Assembly: GCA_905250125.1 (NCBI GenBank)
Contig: CAJNOL010000233.1
Location: 37,513 to 101,512, forward strand
Direction: 5' to 3'
DNA: 64,000 bases
From: Rotaria sordida
Taxonomy: Eukaryota > Rotifera > Eurotatoria > Philodinida > Philodinidae
Shown: positions 49,901 through 59,751 of the stretch, one piece after another
How the letters are laid out: every line of letters begins with the position of its first letter
Numbering within the stretch: position 1 is the stretch's first letter
Notes under the pieces: model-generated
Database searches by the model: none
The model's input: the letters and a program-made list of their open reading frames with translations, nothing else
What the model was told of the DNA's origin: nothing
Position numbers and translations under genes: made by a program

Positions 49901-50099
49901 TGAAATAAATCTTTTTGTTGTTTTTACTAAAGGAAGTGAAATCAAGTTACGATTTCGACGAGATGTACCTATGGAAATAGATGGTGAACCATTTTTACTT
50001 GGCCCTTGTCAGATGACAATAACACGAAAGAATCAAGCTCGAATGATTGCAACTGAACGTAGTCAAGCTGCTCAACAAATTCAATCAACACGTATTTAA
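46918..50099 (+). CDS. Minimal diacylglycerol kinase (catalytic + accessory domains only)
   Basis: Phosphorylates diacylglycerol to phosphatidic acid. Seven exons join in frame to 380 residues: 46918-47027, 47088-47227, 47286-47548, 47607-47657, 49391-49482, 49540-49859, 49933-50099. The catalytic domain opens with IIAFVNPKSGGLQGQ. The ATP-binding signature CGGDGTVGWVLSALD follows, then VIPLGTGNDMARFLGWG. The accessory domain has NNYLSFGADAQ, LDFHEKRNANPSFYANR, VLILNIASYAAGTNPWE, DDERFREQSCSDGYLEII and VPMEIDGEPFLLGPC. No C1 zinc-finger, EF-hand or PH domain precedes it, and only 255 bp separate it from the divergent neighbour, so it is a stripped-down DGK. The donor after GTASLK is GTTAAT, an uncommon form. 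The 1.7-kb intron 4 contains a GC-rich hAT-like MITE. Confidence 0.92.
48365..48553. mobile_element. GC-rich hAT-like MITE 2, 189 bp
   Basis: Imperfect terminal inverted repeats (left CAGTATTTTATCCAG, right end reading TAGTGTTTTATTCAG on the other strand) are bounded by a perfect 8-bp duplication TTGGTTAG (48357-48364 and 48554-48561). The inside is strikingly GC-rich with C7-8 and G-rich runs (GAGGGGTGCCTGAGGGGGCG), in contrast to the AT-rich host intron. The 8-bp duplication and CAGTG-like ends fit a hAT-family MITE unrelated in its interior to MITE 1. The open frames crossing it (48264-48542 +, 48361-48609 -) are not genes. Confidence 0.88.
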
Positions 50100-50654
50100 C
50101 ATTTAAATACATATTGTTTTTCACGATGAGTAACTGTCTGAGTAACGATTTCAGCAAAAAAAAAACGAATTTCAATAGAAGAATATGAATCAACGTAGCG
50201 TGTGGTATTTTGTTTTTATTTATTTTATCCTACTGTATATTTTTTTTCATATTCTGTGCATCACATAGTTTTTTATTACTCTTTTATTAACGAATATTTG
50301 CGTGCCGTGTGATATTAAACAGTCTTTATCTCTACTTTTTTTGTTTGAAAAATTTTTTTTCGAATATAAATGTTTTTATATTATAGGTGCTTTTTATTTT
50401 CCTTTTCCTTCAACCAAATAGAAATAAGAAATAAATAATATTTTATATTTACTGATTTTCTTTTCGTGAAGAAATATGATTAACTGACTTTTATGAGAGT
50501 ATAACCAAGTATGATCTGTTGGAAATTGTCTTTTTTATTTCATGCGTTTTCTATGCATAAATGTATATTATCAACGTTAACAATTTTGTAAAACACAATC
50601 TAACAAGTGTTGAAGTATGTTAAGTAAAAATTTACACTCACTCCCTACTTCCAT

Positions 50655-50815
50655 AGATCATGACAGACGGAATCGACAGACCTTAATAGACATATCAGAA
50701 ACGGTTCATCACAAACATGATATACACCTTAGTAACATTTTCTTCTCTCGCATCACAGATTGCGAAAGACATCATGAATATACTATCACAGACTGTATAT
50801 CAATAATGTTTCATT
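50655..50815. repeat. Dispersed repeat P2, copy (ends CAGACTGTATATCAATAA)
   Basis: Shares CATGACAGAC at its left and ACAGACYGTATATCAATAAY at its right with a copy at about 39320-39420. A more diverged copy of the right end lies at 18028-18062 (AAACCGTACACCAATAACGT). Boundaries are approximate. Confidence 0.55.
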
Positions 50816-50830
50816 CAAGGGGAAAAAACG

Positions 50831-50890
50831 GAATCCTGTGGAAGCATAGAATCCGATGAAATCTGATAGAATCCAATAGAATCCGATGTA
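50831..50890. repeat. Short tandem AGAATCCGATG repeat
   Basis: About five diverged 11-12-bp units (GAATCCTGTGG, AGAATCCGATG, AAATCTGAT, AGAATCCAAT, AGAATCCGATG). Confidence 0.7.
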
Positions 50891-51005
50891 GGACAAGTTA
50901 TATTAGAATCATATGAAGTATCAATTGGATTAATTGAAAATTCAAGAATAGTAACATTATTAAAATAATCATAAAATTTATAAATTAGAAAAATTAAGTA
51001 AATTT

Positions 51006-51410
51006 ATGTTTAATGAATTAAATTCAAAGTCAAGAGTGTCTGATAGTTTAACAGGAACAATAAACGTTGTTAAGGGCATCACTTCAAAAGCAGATGATTA
51101 TGAATATGAAACTAATGATGATGAAGACAACGATTGTAATAAAAGTAGTGATGAAGATAAGAGGATACTGGATCTGATAATGAAGAAAATGCTGAACGTG
51201 TTCAATCTATAAAAACAATACTTTCGGGAACACATATCAAAGATAAAATTAATCCTGATTTAGCAAACTCAGATTTCAAAGTGAAAATTAATGATACAAC
51301 GAAATTCTTACATAAACAGTGAGCAGTATCGCTATTGACTGAGAAAAATGATCATCTGTCAACCGATAGGTTATCACGACCTATGGAAGAAAGCAAGTAA
51401 AATTAAATAA
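51006..51410 (+). pseudogene. Remnant of an acidic protein gene, family unknown
   Basis: A first frame reads MFNELNSKSRVSDSLTGT with an Asp/Glu-rich stretch (YETNDDEDNDCNKSSDEDK). After a frameshift near 51160 the reading continues as DTGSDNEENAERVQSIKTIL and INPDLANSDFKVKINDTTKF, a stop, then LLTEKNDHLSTDRLSRPMEE. The coherent style of the frames suggests one broken gene. I do not recognise the family. The KFLHKQ...LLTEKN...LSTDRLSR pattern looks like a conserved C-terminal segment. Confidence 0.5.
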
Positions 51411-52659
51411 AAAACGATTCGAACATTTCTGTCTATTGAAACATCAATTATATGATTATTGATATCAAAAATATCAAAAAATTTTCATTAATAAAAGGAT
51501 TTCATTGATGCAATTATATACTTAGACATCTGATAAAATAAATCGATCTGAATCTATTGATAGATAAATGAGGAGATCGGCTCGGTCACAACGCTTCTAG
51601 TGGAGGTAATGTGATCCTATGAACTGCAACTCAGCAAACAAATAACAAATCATCAATGTATACATGTATCAATAACCACATGAAAGTGTCCATGTAATTC
51701 GAATATAAATTGTAATTCACTAAAACATTTTTCTTTTTTCTTATTCTAAATTGTCTCGCTGACTATGAACTTTCGATAATTTGAATTGAACCTCTTTTAC
51801 TTAAATCAATACAAATTAGTTGTGAATTATGTCAGAATAGTTTAATAAATCAACACAAAAATGGAAAAAATTATTGAATAAATATCTTTCGATTATAATA
51901 TAATGGTTTGATAAATCAAAGAAAATATCGTAAAACTGTTCAAAAATCTTGATTAATATCAATTTCATTTTCATGTTAATTCATTAACATCATTATGATA
52001 AACCTATGACATGAAGTTTCTATTCAAGATGTTCCAGAACGATAGATAGTGATATATTGATTTACTACAGTCGTAATATGGTCAATATAAAAAGCGAGAC
52101 TTTGGAAAATAATCAAGATCAATATTTCTGGGCTTATCGAGACGTACAATAGTGCCTTGTATTGCGATCTGCTATAGATATAATGGATATATACAACAGG
52201 CTTATGTGACAGCTAAATCAATGAATAGAATAATAATAGTGCTAAATTAAGAAAAACGAGATACGAAAATGAAAAGTAAAGAAAATAATAACTGCAAGAT
52301 CAGTAAAAAATTTTTGTTCGAAATGCAGATATAAACAAAACAGATCGGTTATCCTTAGAAAACAACCATAGTCTGCTAGAGATTTTTCACTTTACATATT
52401 TTGTATTAGTATAATGAGGCTAAAAAACAACATGCCAATTCTACACTTTAACTTCAAAGGAGCAGCATTAACGAGCTTTTTTTGTTTAACACAATCATAG
52501 TTTTTAGTTAAGAATGATCTCTACTTCTCAAAATACATAGTTATATACTTTTTATAAAAAAATACGATAGATATGAATATTTAAATTTTAGTGCTTAGAA
52601 AATAAACGAAGACAAGAAAAAATAAAATTTATTTATCGTTATTTATCAATATTCATTTA
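51411..52659. other. Intergenic, no gene seen
   Basis: AT-rich sequence between the acidic-protein remnant and the 3' end of the minus-strand WDR54 gene. No structure is recognised. Confidence 0.5.
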
Positions 52660-55408
52660 TCAGGCACGAAGAACGATAATTTCAGTTGAATCATATGTCG
52701 ATACAGCTATATCAGAACGTAATAAATGCAAAAATTTCACTCCAACCAATTGACTATTTTCGATATGATAATTACATTCATGTGAAATCTTAATTTAAAG
52801 AAAAAAACAAATAAAATTTAATCTTATTTCAAATAAAATCTAATCTACCTGTAAATTTTCTGCATCACCTGATAATTTCCAAATTCTAACATAACAATCA
52901 TCACTAACAGATGCCACTAATCCTTCTTCATTACAATCAATTGCATTAATACATCGTGCATGTGCAGTAATTGAACCAGAAATTTGAGCTATATTAATTT
53001 TTCAATTTAATAAAAAAAACAAAAAACATTCATATATTCACTCACCATTTCCAGCATCAAAAAATCGAATCATTCCATTAGCATAACTAGCTGCTATACA
53101 ATTTTTCCATATTGATGTTGATGTTATACCACTATCATCCATTGGTTCAATGACATTTTTTTGTAACATTGTACGATTATCCCAAATTAATATTGTTCCA
53201 TTTGTATCACTTGAAATTAACAATTCACTATTTGATACTAAACTTGTTATCCCATGTTGATGACCTAGAATATGAAAATTATTTTTTTGTATATTTATAA
53301 TTTATTATTTACCTGGAATAGTTTCTTTTAAAAATATATTTGTACCTTTTGGAGGAATACTAAATAGAAGTATTTCGCCTTGATGATTACCTAAAAGAAT
53401 ACGTAATAATTATTAATGATAATTTAAACTTACCAACACAAAGTGAATTTTGACCAAAACCAGTAATACCTCGCGAATAAATCGATGATTCTAAATATAA
53501 TAAATATCGTGTAAATTTATCTTAAAATTTATTTATTTATTTTACCTGTTCGATTGGGAGAAGTTTTATCAAGCATATGAATATGAAGATGCGTTGTTCC
53601 ATCCGGTTCATAAATCTACATTCAAGATAATGAAAAAAAAAATCATTCTACAAATAATGATTCACCTATAATGAATGATTAGTTTTGAGGCTTTTATTTT
53701 GTTATCAATTGGTACGTCTTTTTAAAAATTAAATATAGTACAAGAACCAGCGTGTCAAGCTCTATCAGTTACAATAAAAATCTTATATAATAAATGCATC
53801 CTTGGTTTTCAACATGGACAAATTCTATGTGATCATGGTAGAACGCTATGAACAAGGTCATTTTTGACACACGATGAGTTCCTTTTCTATCGTCATCAAT
53901 TAAAACATTATAGTTTTTAACGTTAACTCATTACATATTGTTGATGATAACATCTCAAAAGTAGTAAACCAAAACGTAGAGATCAAGACATTTTACTGGC
54001 CATCTGGACTATACACGGAAATTCTATTCACACAATACCAATGATTTCTAATGCGTATATGAGGTAGTGTTGCCATATTCATATATGAAATCATCGACTA
54101 GAAGCCGTTTGTCTTCAGATTGCGCATGTGAGAGAACAATTTCAATATAATTTTCATGTCATAATATTTCACTAGATTCACATATAATTGGAAACATAAG
54201 ATACATTGTGTAGGCTCAAATAAACTATGAGTATCCTGAGAAGAGTTCGAGTCCTTAGCTTATTGCTGCTGAGATATTGCAGTTTTATGTTGGTCAGTCC
54301 TGTGGTTCCCCTGAGAAATACGAGAAAAACTCATTTGTGAATTTTTTCTATAGAGACAGAACCTAATGAGAATAGTTTATTGTGAAAGTCTCAGGTCATT
54401 TTCACAATAGAGTATTCTGATTAAGATCTGTGTCTATAGCAAGTTTCAAGTCGAAATTTGAAAGCAAATTTTCCCAGTGTTCCTGAGAAGAACTATGGCA
54501 TTGACTTAAAAATTGTCGTAAAATTGCAGCATCTTAAAAGCAATAAGCTAAGAGTTCAAAGTGTTTTCAGGATACTTATAGTTTATTAGGATCTATATGA
54601 TGCACATAGTTCAGACTTCAAAGTGATTAATCAGTTGTGGAACTTTCATTATTCGTCTGTTTCTTCTCAACTAACAGCATAGACATATTCTAATGAAAGA
54701 TATTTTTTCATCCATGAATAGAATTGTCTTCAATCGATGAGTTAAAAAAAACGATCTTGTTCGCAGCGTCCAAAAATTAGTCGCATAGAATTTCGTCCAT
54801 TGTAAAAACAAAAGGTACTTATATTAAATAAGATTTTTATTATAACTTGTAGAGCTTCACATGCTACAACTTTTATTAGATTTTTTTAAAAAATAAAATA
54901 TTATTAGTGATAATAAAAAGAAAAAAAAATGCCGGTCATTCATTATGAGTTCATCTATTATGTCTTACCTGAATACTTTTTGTACAAGCTAAAACAAGTA
55001 AATTTCGAACTGGTAAATTAACATATGCAGCCTATTAAAAAAAATAAAAAAAAATATTTCTTTCATTGATTGTTTTGTTTTTCTTTTACTTGAACAATAT
55101 AAGCAATAAATCGAGCATCATTTTCCGGTGCAGGAGTATTATTCTTTCCTATAGCTCGACATATAACTTGACCTTGAATTTGTTTAGTTCCATCTTCAGA
55201 TACAGTTGCCTAAATTATTGATTTTAGAAATAGTTTATTATTATTAAAATTTCAATTCTACCATAGCAAAACCACTTTTATGTGATGTACCAAACATTTT
55301 CAATTGACGTGGTTCAGTAGGACGATATATGGTAAGATTATTTGACAAATGGGATGCACTCCATTTCACTAAAACGGGTTGAGCTGCTGGTGTATATTTA
55401 ATTGACAT
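52660..55408 (-). CDS. WDR54: WD repeat-containing protein 54
   Basis: WD40 beta-propeller protein. Nine minus-strand exons (about 55408-55263, 55211-55092, 55032-54968, 53617-53549, 53492-53434, 53392-53313, 53264-53044, 52990-52850, 52788-52660) give about 335 residues, the same as human WDR54. Landmarks that match the family in order: VNLPVRNLLVLACTKSIQIY, RGITGFGQNSLCVG, GEILLFSIPPKGTNIFL, GHQHGITSL, CIAASYANGMIRFFDAGNG, ITAHARCINAIDCNEEG, DCYVRIWKLSGDAE and STYDSTEIIVLRA at the end. It is a scaffold thought to act in growth-factor receptor complexes in mammals; its role in this animal is unknown. The 1.35-kb intron (53618-54967) contains palindromic copy C. An acceptor (TTTGTTTTTAG) lies 16 nt before the ATG. 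Confidence 0.9.
54220..54599. mobile_element. Palindromic element family P1, copy C (best-defined ends)
   Basis: Terminal inverted repeats are clear: left AATAAACTATGAGTATCCTG, right (other strand) AATAAACTATAAGTATCCTG. Arms of about 170 bp meet with a short centre (about 40 bp), so this copy lacks the long central segment of A and B. It lies in a WDR54 intron. No open frame is present. Confidence 0.85.
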
Positions 55409-55424
55409 TTTAGAATAGAGTGAT

Positions 55425-55426
55425 CT
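55425..55426 (-). promoter_or_regulatory. Splice acceptor 16 nt before WDR54 start (candidate SL site)
   Basis: On the minus strand CATTTTGTTTTTAG ends 16 nt before the ATG. Same layout as in NSA2, CstF-64 and RPS18. Confidence 0.45.
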
Positions 55427-56824
55427 AAAAACAAAATGAAAGATTTATAAGAAAAGAAGTTTCTTTTCTTTTTTTTAATATAAAACCTAATACAAAATGT
55501 GTTTGTACTCTTTTTTAAAAGGCCAAACTTATTTTACAATTAAATGTTCAACTAAATGTAATGACATTAGACATAAATTATCGTCACAAAATGAACATAG
55601 TTACTCTAGCTAGTATTCAAACTAATTGCTTTTTCTTACTCACATTTTTAGTAAACGTAATAAAATTTCATTTTTAAACAATTATCAAAGTTATCACATT
55701 TAATGTAATAATAATAGTTCATTTAATGAATTAAATTCTATAAAAAAAAAATAGCGTATATGAAAAGTAATGTCTTTTCACATCTCCGGCATTAATAATT
55801 GCTTCTTTACATTTCATTTTCTACTAACAAATAGCTTTAAAAAATTGGTGAATGCAAAAGTGATGATTTGAAGTCAACTTTCTTTCTTTGTTCAGCTAGA
55901 AATTATAACAAAAAAAAAAGCAACCAACGACTTTTTAAAATTGACTGTTGTTTCTTCAAACATCACTTTATATATTTCGTATAAGAAAGATTTCAGAAAT
56001 TGAACGTTCTACAATTAGAAAGGATTTGAGAAAAAAAATTTCATAAATCTGTTACATCTATCTCATAAATTTAAACAATTTAGAACAGTTTCTTGTTGAA
56101 TATCATCAAATAAATATTCACAGAGTTTTCTACATATAAACAACAATGATACGAAAAAAGAAAGAATGCATATAAAAAATACTCGGTAGTTTTTTTTTTT
56201 GACCTACTTGTTAATATTTATATGTGTGAATTTTTTTTTAAATTTTAATTTCTGTCTTGATTCGTTAAAACAATTTATATTTTTCTTTTTATAATTGATA
56301 ATGCAACTTAATCTTCACTATCTTCCAATGTAAAACAACTCCTATTGATTTTTCGAAACATATTCATAGTAGAATACATGAATTCATATACACAGTTCAT
56401 CTCTAATTACTATACTTAATTTTCTGTGGGTTGATAATCAACTGAATCGTAATTATCATTCATATTCATAATAAAACTCGATTTTAAATATAAATAACGA
56501 AATTAGACGATAATCTTTAAAGTGCACTGAAATAGGTAATTTCGCCATTATTGTATACTGTTACATAGAAACGTCCTCATCCTACTCAATAAACCATTTA
56601 TGCACTTATATCATAATAATATTTGTTGTAAAATAAATCATATCTAATTTGAAAAATAATTTTTTTTATAAAATTATCTAATAAAATAATTTGATAAATC
56701 GATACATACAGTAAATGAATATTCTTGTTTACTTGTTTATTTTTTAACCTATCGATATTCATCCAATGATTATTTCCTTTCCAATATTTTCTTCAGCCGA
56801 ACATTTAAAATATCTATACATATT

Positions 56825-56851
56825 GATATATATATATATATATATATATAT
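56825..56851. repeat. (AT)n run upstream of RPS18
   Basis: About 13 AT dinucleotides immediately before the pyrimidine tract of the RPS18 5' acceptor. Confidence 0.9.
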
Positions 56852-56867
56852 TTCTTTTTTGTGTTTT

Positions 56868-56869
56868 AG
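56868..56869 (+). promoter_or_regulatory. Splice acceptor 22 nt before RPS18 start (candidate SL site)
   Basis: TTTCTTTTTTGTGTTTTAG ends 22 nt upstream of the ATG, with no recognisable upstream exon. Confidence 0.55.
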
Positions 56870-56891
56870 ATTTTAAATATCTCCATACGAC

Positions 56892-57359
56892 ATGTCATCA
56901 CCACTAATTCAACCTGAAAAATTTCAACATATTCTTCGTGTACTTAACACGAATATTGACGGTCGTCGAAAAGTTGGTTATGCTTTAACAGCAATTAAAG
57001 GTGTTGGTCGTCGTTTTGCTCACGTTGTTATACGAAAGGCTGATGTTGATGGAACAAAACGTGCTGGTGAATTATCTGAAGAAGAAGTTGAACGTATTGT
57101 AACAATTATTACTAATCCAAGACAATATAAAATTCCTGATTGGTTTCTCAATCGTCAAAAAGATATAAAAGATGGCAAATTTACACAAGCAACATCAAAC
57201 AATCTTGATACAAAAGTTCGTGAAGATTTAGAACGTATGAAAAAGATTCGTGTTCATCGTGGTCTTCGTCATTATTGGAACTTACGTGTACGTGGTCAAC
57301 ATACAAAAACAACTGGTCGACGTGGTCGCACTGTTGGTGTATCGAAAAAGAAAGCTTAA
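56892..57359 (+). CDS. RPS18: 40S ribosomal protein S18 (uS13)
   Basis: Component of the small-subunit head that contacts the 60S subunit and P-site tRNA. A single intronless exon encodes 155 residues, about 3 more than the usual 152, with the extra residues at the N-terminus ([11 protein letters not shown] versus the common MSLVIPEKF). Conserved segments: [20 protein letters not shown], the helix-hairpin-helix [63 protein letters not shown] and [15 protein letters not shown]. No defect is seen. The absence of introns in the coding part is unusual for a ribosomal protein gene, but there is an acceptor just upstream. Confidence 0.98.
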   Translation: MSSPLIQPEKFQHILRVLNTNIDGRRKVGYALTAIKGVGRRFAHVVIRKADVDGTKRAGELSEEEVERIVTIITNPRQYKIPDWFLNRQKDIKDGKFTQATSNNLDTKVREDLERMKKIRVHRGLRHYWNLRVRGQHTKTTGRRGRTVGVSKKKA

Positions 57360-58542
57360 AAATCAATGATAAGATTTTTATTGTTTTTGATCTTGTTATA
57401 TTTATCATCGTTAAAGAAAAAAAGAGATTAAAAACAAGAATTTAAAATAAAAAACAACAACAAGAAACAATAACTAATAGAAAAATAAAGAAATTTTTAG
57501 ATAATTCAAATCGTTTTTATTTTTTCGTTCATTGAATTTTATAAATAATTTCAAAGGATTTTATATTATTCTTAAACTAACTATGAAAATCTACTATTGG
57601 TTTGAATTCAATCATAAATCATGAGTTGGATATATTGAAGGATGAAAATAATAATTCAAACGCAAAAAAAAATAATTTATTTTAATCTACTGCTAAGGCT
57701 TTTTCTCTTACAAATAAAAATATGATATTTGCTTTAATTATTCTTACATTTTGAGATTTGTAAACTATACTATCGAAAAAAACTCGTCTTCTAATATTTT
57801 GAAACAATTCTATGTCAAAGTCAACAGATGATTTTTGTATAATCTAACTTGTATGTAAAAAGTTTTTGCAGAATACATCTCTTCAATTTTTTTTATTCAT
57901 ATACTTATAAGTCATTTGAAACACTGAAAAATAATGAAAATCAGAATTTTTTTTTCTGATTCACAGTTAATAAGAATGTAAGCAAATATTTGAATAAATC
58001 AAAAATATGGTTTGTAATTATTGCTATGATTTATAATTTCTCTGAATGATATATTGAATTTCTATCGTTTTAGAAAATTTAATTTCCTATAAAATCATAG
58101 TTTATAATAGGCTAGAATTCAAGAAAAAAATGAGCAAGCTATCAACATTTTTTAAAAAGTTTATCTTTATATAAGACAGTATATTTCAAAAAAAAATTGT
58201 TTTCGAATTCCAGTATCTTAAATGTAATCGATTTCGATCATTTGTAGCAATATGTAACAAAGATAAACAAATTCGATGTTTTGTTAAACAAAATCTCACT
58301 TTATGAACTGTTGTTAAAAAAGACTTTCTTATAGTTTGATGTGAAGCTATTTTAATGATAAACTACAAAAACAGCTTCTAAATTAGTGGAAGAAACAATA
58401 TTTCAGCTCAGAATAAGCCCACATTAACCCACGTAAAGAACTAATTTACCAAAGCTTTCAAAGTCTTCCAGGATGGGTCAATGAGGGAAATCTCCAACTA
58501 ATAAATCACTTTTGAGTCGAGACTATGTATATTATGTAGATG
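57360..58542. other. Intergenic, no gene seen
   Basis: RPS18 3' flank with an AATAAA-like signal (around 57483-57488), then about 1 kb of AT-rich sequence without recognisable features. Confidence 0.55.
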
Positions 58543-58736
58543 TAAATAAACTATGAGTATTCTGAAAACAGTCCGTGCTCTTAGCTTGTTGCTGCAGAGA
58601 TACTGCAAACTTATGGTAGTTTTTAAATGAATGCTGTAGTAATAGAAAAATTGATTTTCGAATTTTGACTTGAAACTTTACATACAGGCGGGCTTTAACT
58701 GGAATAATTTCTTGAGAATACTTCAAATCTTGTTGT
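58543..58736. mobile_element. Palindromic family P1, half copy D
   Basis: Starts with the same terminus as copy C (AAATAAACTATGAGTAT) and continues through TAGTTTTTAAATGAATGCTG and TTTTCGAATTTTGACTTGAA to TCAAATCTTGTTGTTG, which matches copy A near its centre (TCAGATGTTGTCGTTG). The element stops there. No inverted right arm follows; the G-rich tract 4 begins at once. Confidence 0.75.
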
Positions 58737-58738
58737 TG

Positions 58739-58825
58739 AGGGTGTAGGTGTGGACGTGAGTGTGTGTGAATGTGCGTCTCCAGGCACAAAAAACTCGCAC
58801 TCAACCACATCGACACTCACACAGA
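58739..58825. repeat. Telomere-like inverted tract 4
   Basis: A G-rich run AGGGTGTAGGTGTGGACGTG (58739-58776) is followed by a C-rich run ACTCAACCACATCGACACTC (58793-58822) as an approximate inverted copy. It begins exactly where half-copy D breaks off. Confidence 0.75.
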
Positions 58826-58844
58826 GGGTACCAAATATTGGTGA

Positions 58845-58990
58845 AAAAAGATCGGGTTCAGATCTAGACTCGATCGGGTTCGGGTCCGATTTGCTTCTGA
58901 AAATTCAGCTTTTCTTGGTCCCGGGTCCAAAAAAATACAAACTCGAAGCTGTCTACCCCGCAGCCACACTAACACACTCACACCCGCTTG
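58845..58990. repeat. GC-rich GGGTTCRG / GGTCCCGGGTCC stretch
   Basis: GATCGGGTTCAGA, GATCGGGTTCGGGTCCGA and GGTCCCGGGTCC recur over about 90 bp, followed by another CA-rich part (CACACTAACACACTCACACCC). The open frames here (58750-59034 +, 58817-59056 -) are repeat translations. Confidence 0.6.
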
Positions 58991-59751
58991 AATATTTCGA
59001 GATTGTTCATGTACAGGAAAGTCAATATATGTAGGAGGATTCGTCATGATCAACAAAAAAAAACTCGTATTTTAATGTTTCTCTTACACAACTATCGTGG
59101 ACGATAAAACAAACAGAGCTGTATGTTAGGTGCCTATCCTGCAGCGCTGCACATTCACAGAGTCTATTATTATCGTTTATGAGTTTTTTTTTTCTCCTAG
59201 AAATGACAAGAAGTTAAAAGAATGAAATTTTTTCTGTTTTGTTCTTTATTCATAGGACAAAATCTGAAAATAAATATCAATCATTAACAAATCATTGAAT
59301 ACTACCTTTGAGATTTAAAAAATAGCTTGATTCATATTCATGTACAAGGATAAAAGATGCTAAAGAAAATGAAGTTATATTATATTTCAATCAAAAAATA
59401 AGATTCTGATTATAAGTCATCATTATTGATTAACTATCGGATATTATGAATTTGTACAGATTTATATGACTCAGAAGATGTCATGAATTGAAGTACTAAG
59501 ATACTTTCGTGATCTAATATTTCTTCTTCATCTATATGTCATTCTTAAATAAATGAAAATTATCATCTGTATAACATTTTCTATCTGATTTATACTGATG
59601 AAATAAAAAAAACACACACCAATTTCATCATATCAAGGGAAATTGACATTGTTTTGTTAGTGTTTCGGAATGCTGCAATTACAATGTGTTGAATATCAAT
59701 ATGATACATTCATTCCTTTTTCTAATAAATCAAGTTATCATCATTAATACT
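58991..59751. other. Intergenic, no gene seen
   Basis: AT-rich sequence with no recognisable exon, RNA or repeat. Confidence 0.5.

Larger units (their letters stand above)
50100..51005. other. Intergenic with short repeat
   Basis: The DGK 3' flank. It includes a P2-type dispersed repeat (about 50655-50815) and a short AGAATCCGATG tandem at 50831-50890. The frame at 50617-50859 covers these repeats and is not a gene. Confidence 0.5.
55409..56891. other. Intergenic between divergent WDR54 and RPS18
   Basis: 1.5 kb of AT-rich DNA holding both promoters. It includes an (AT)n run (56825-56851) about 45 bp upstream of the RPS18 start region, and a candidate splice acceptor at 56868-56869. Confidence 0.6.

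Noticed and set aside
51006-51212. Intact small acidic protein gene
   Set aside because: The conserved-looking continuation lies in another frame after a shift and includes stops, so a remnant is more likely.
58750-59056. Overlapping plus and minus frames of 94 and 79 codons
   Set aside because: They translate the telomere-like and GGGTTCGG repeat stretch; no start or splice support.
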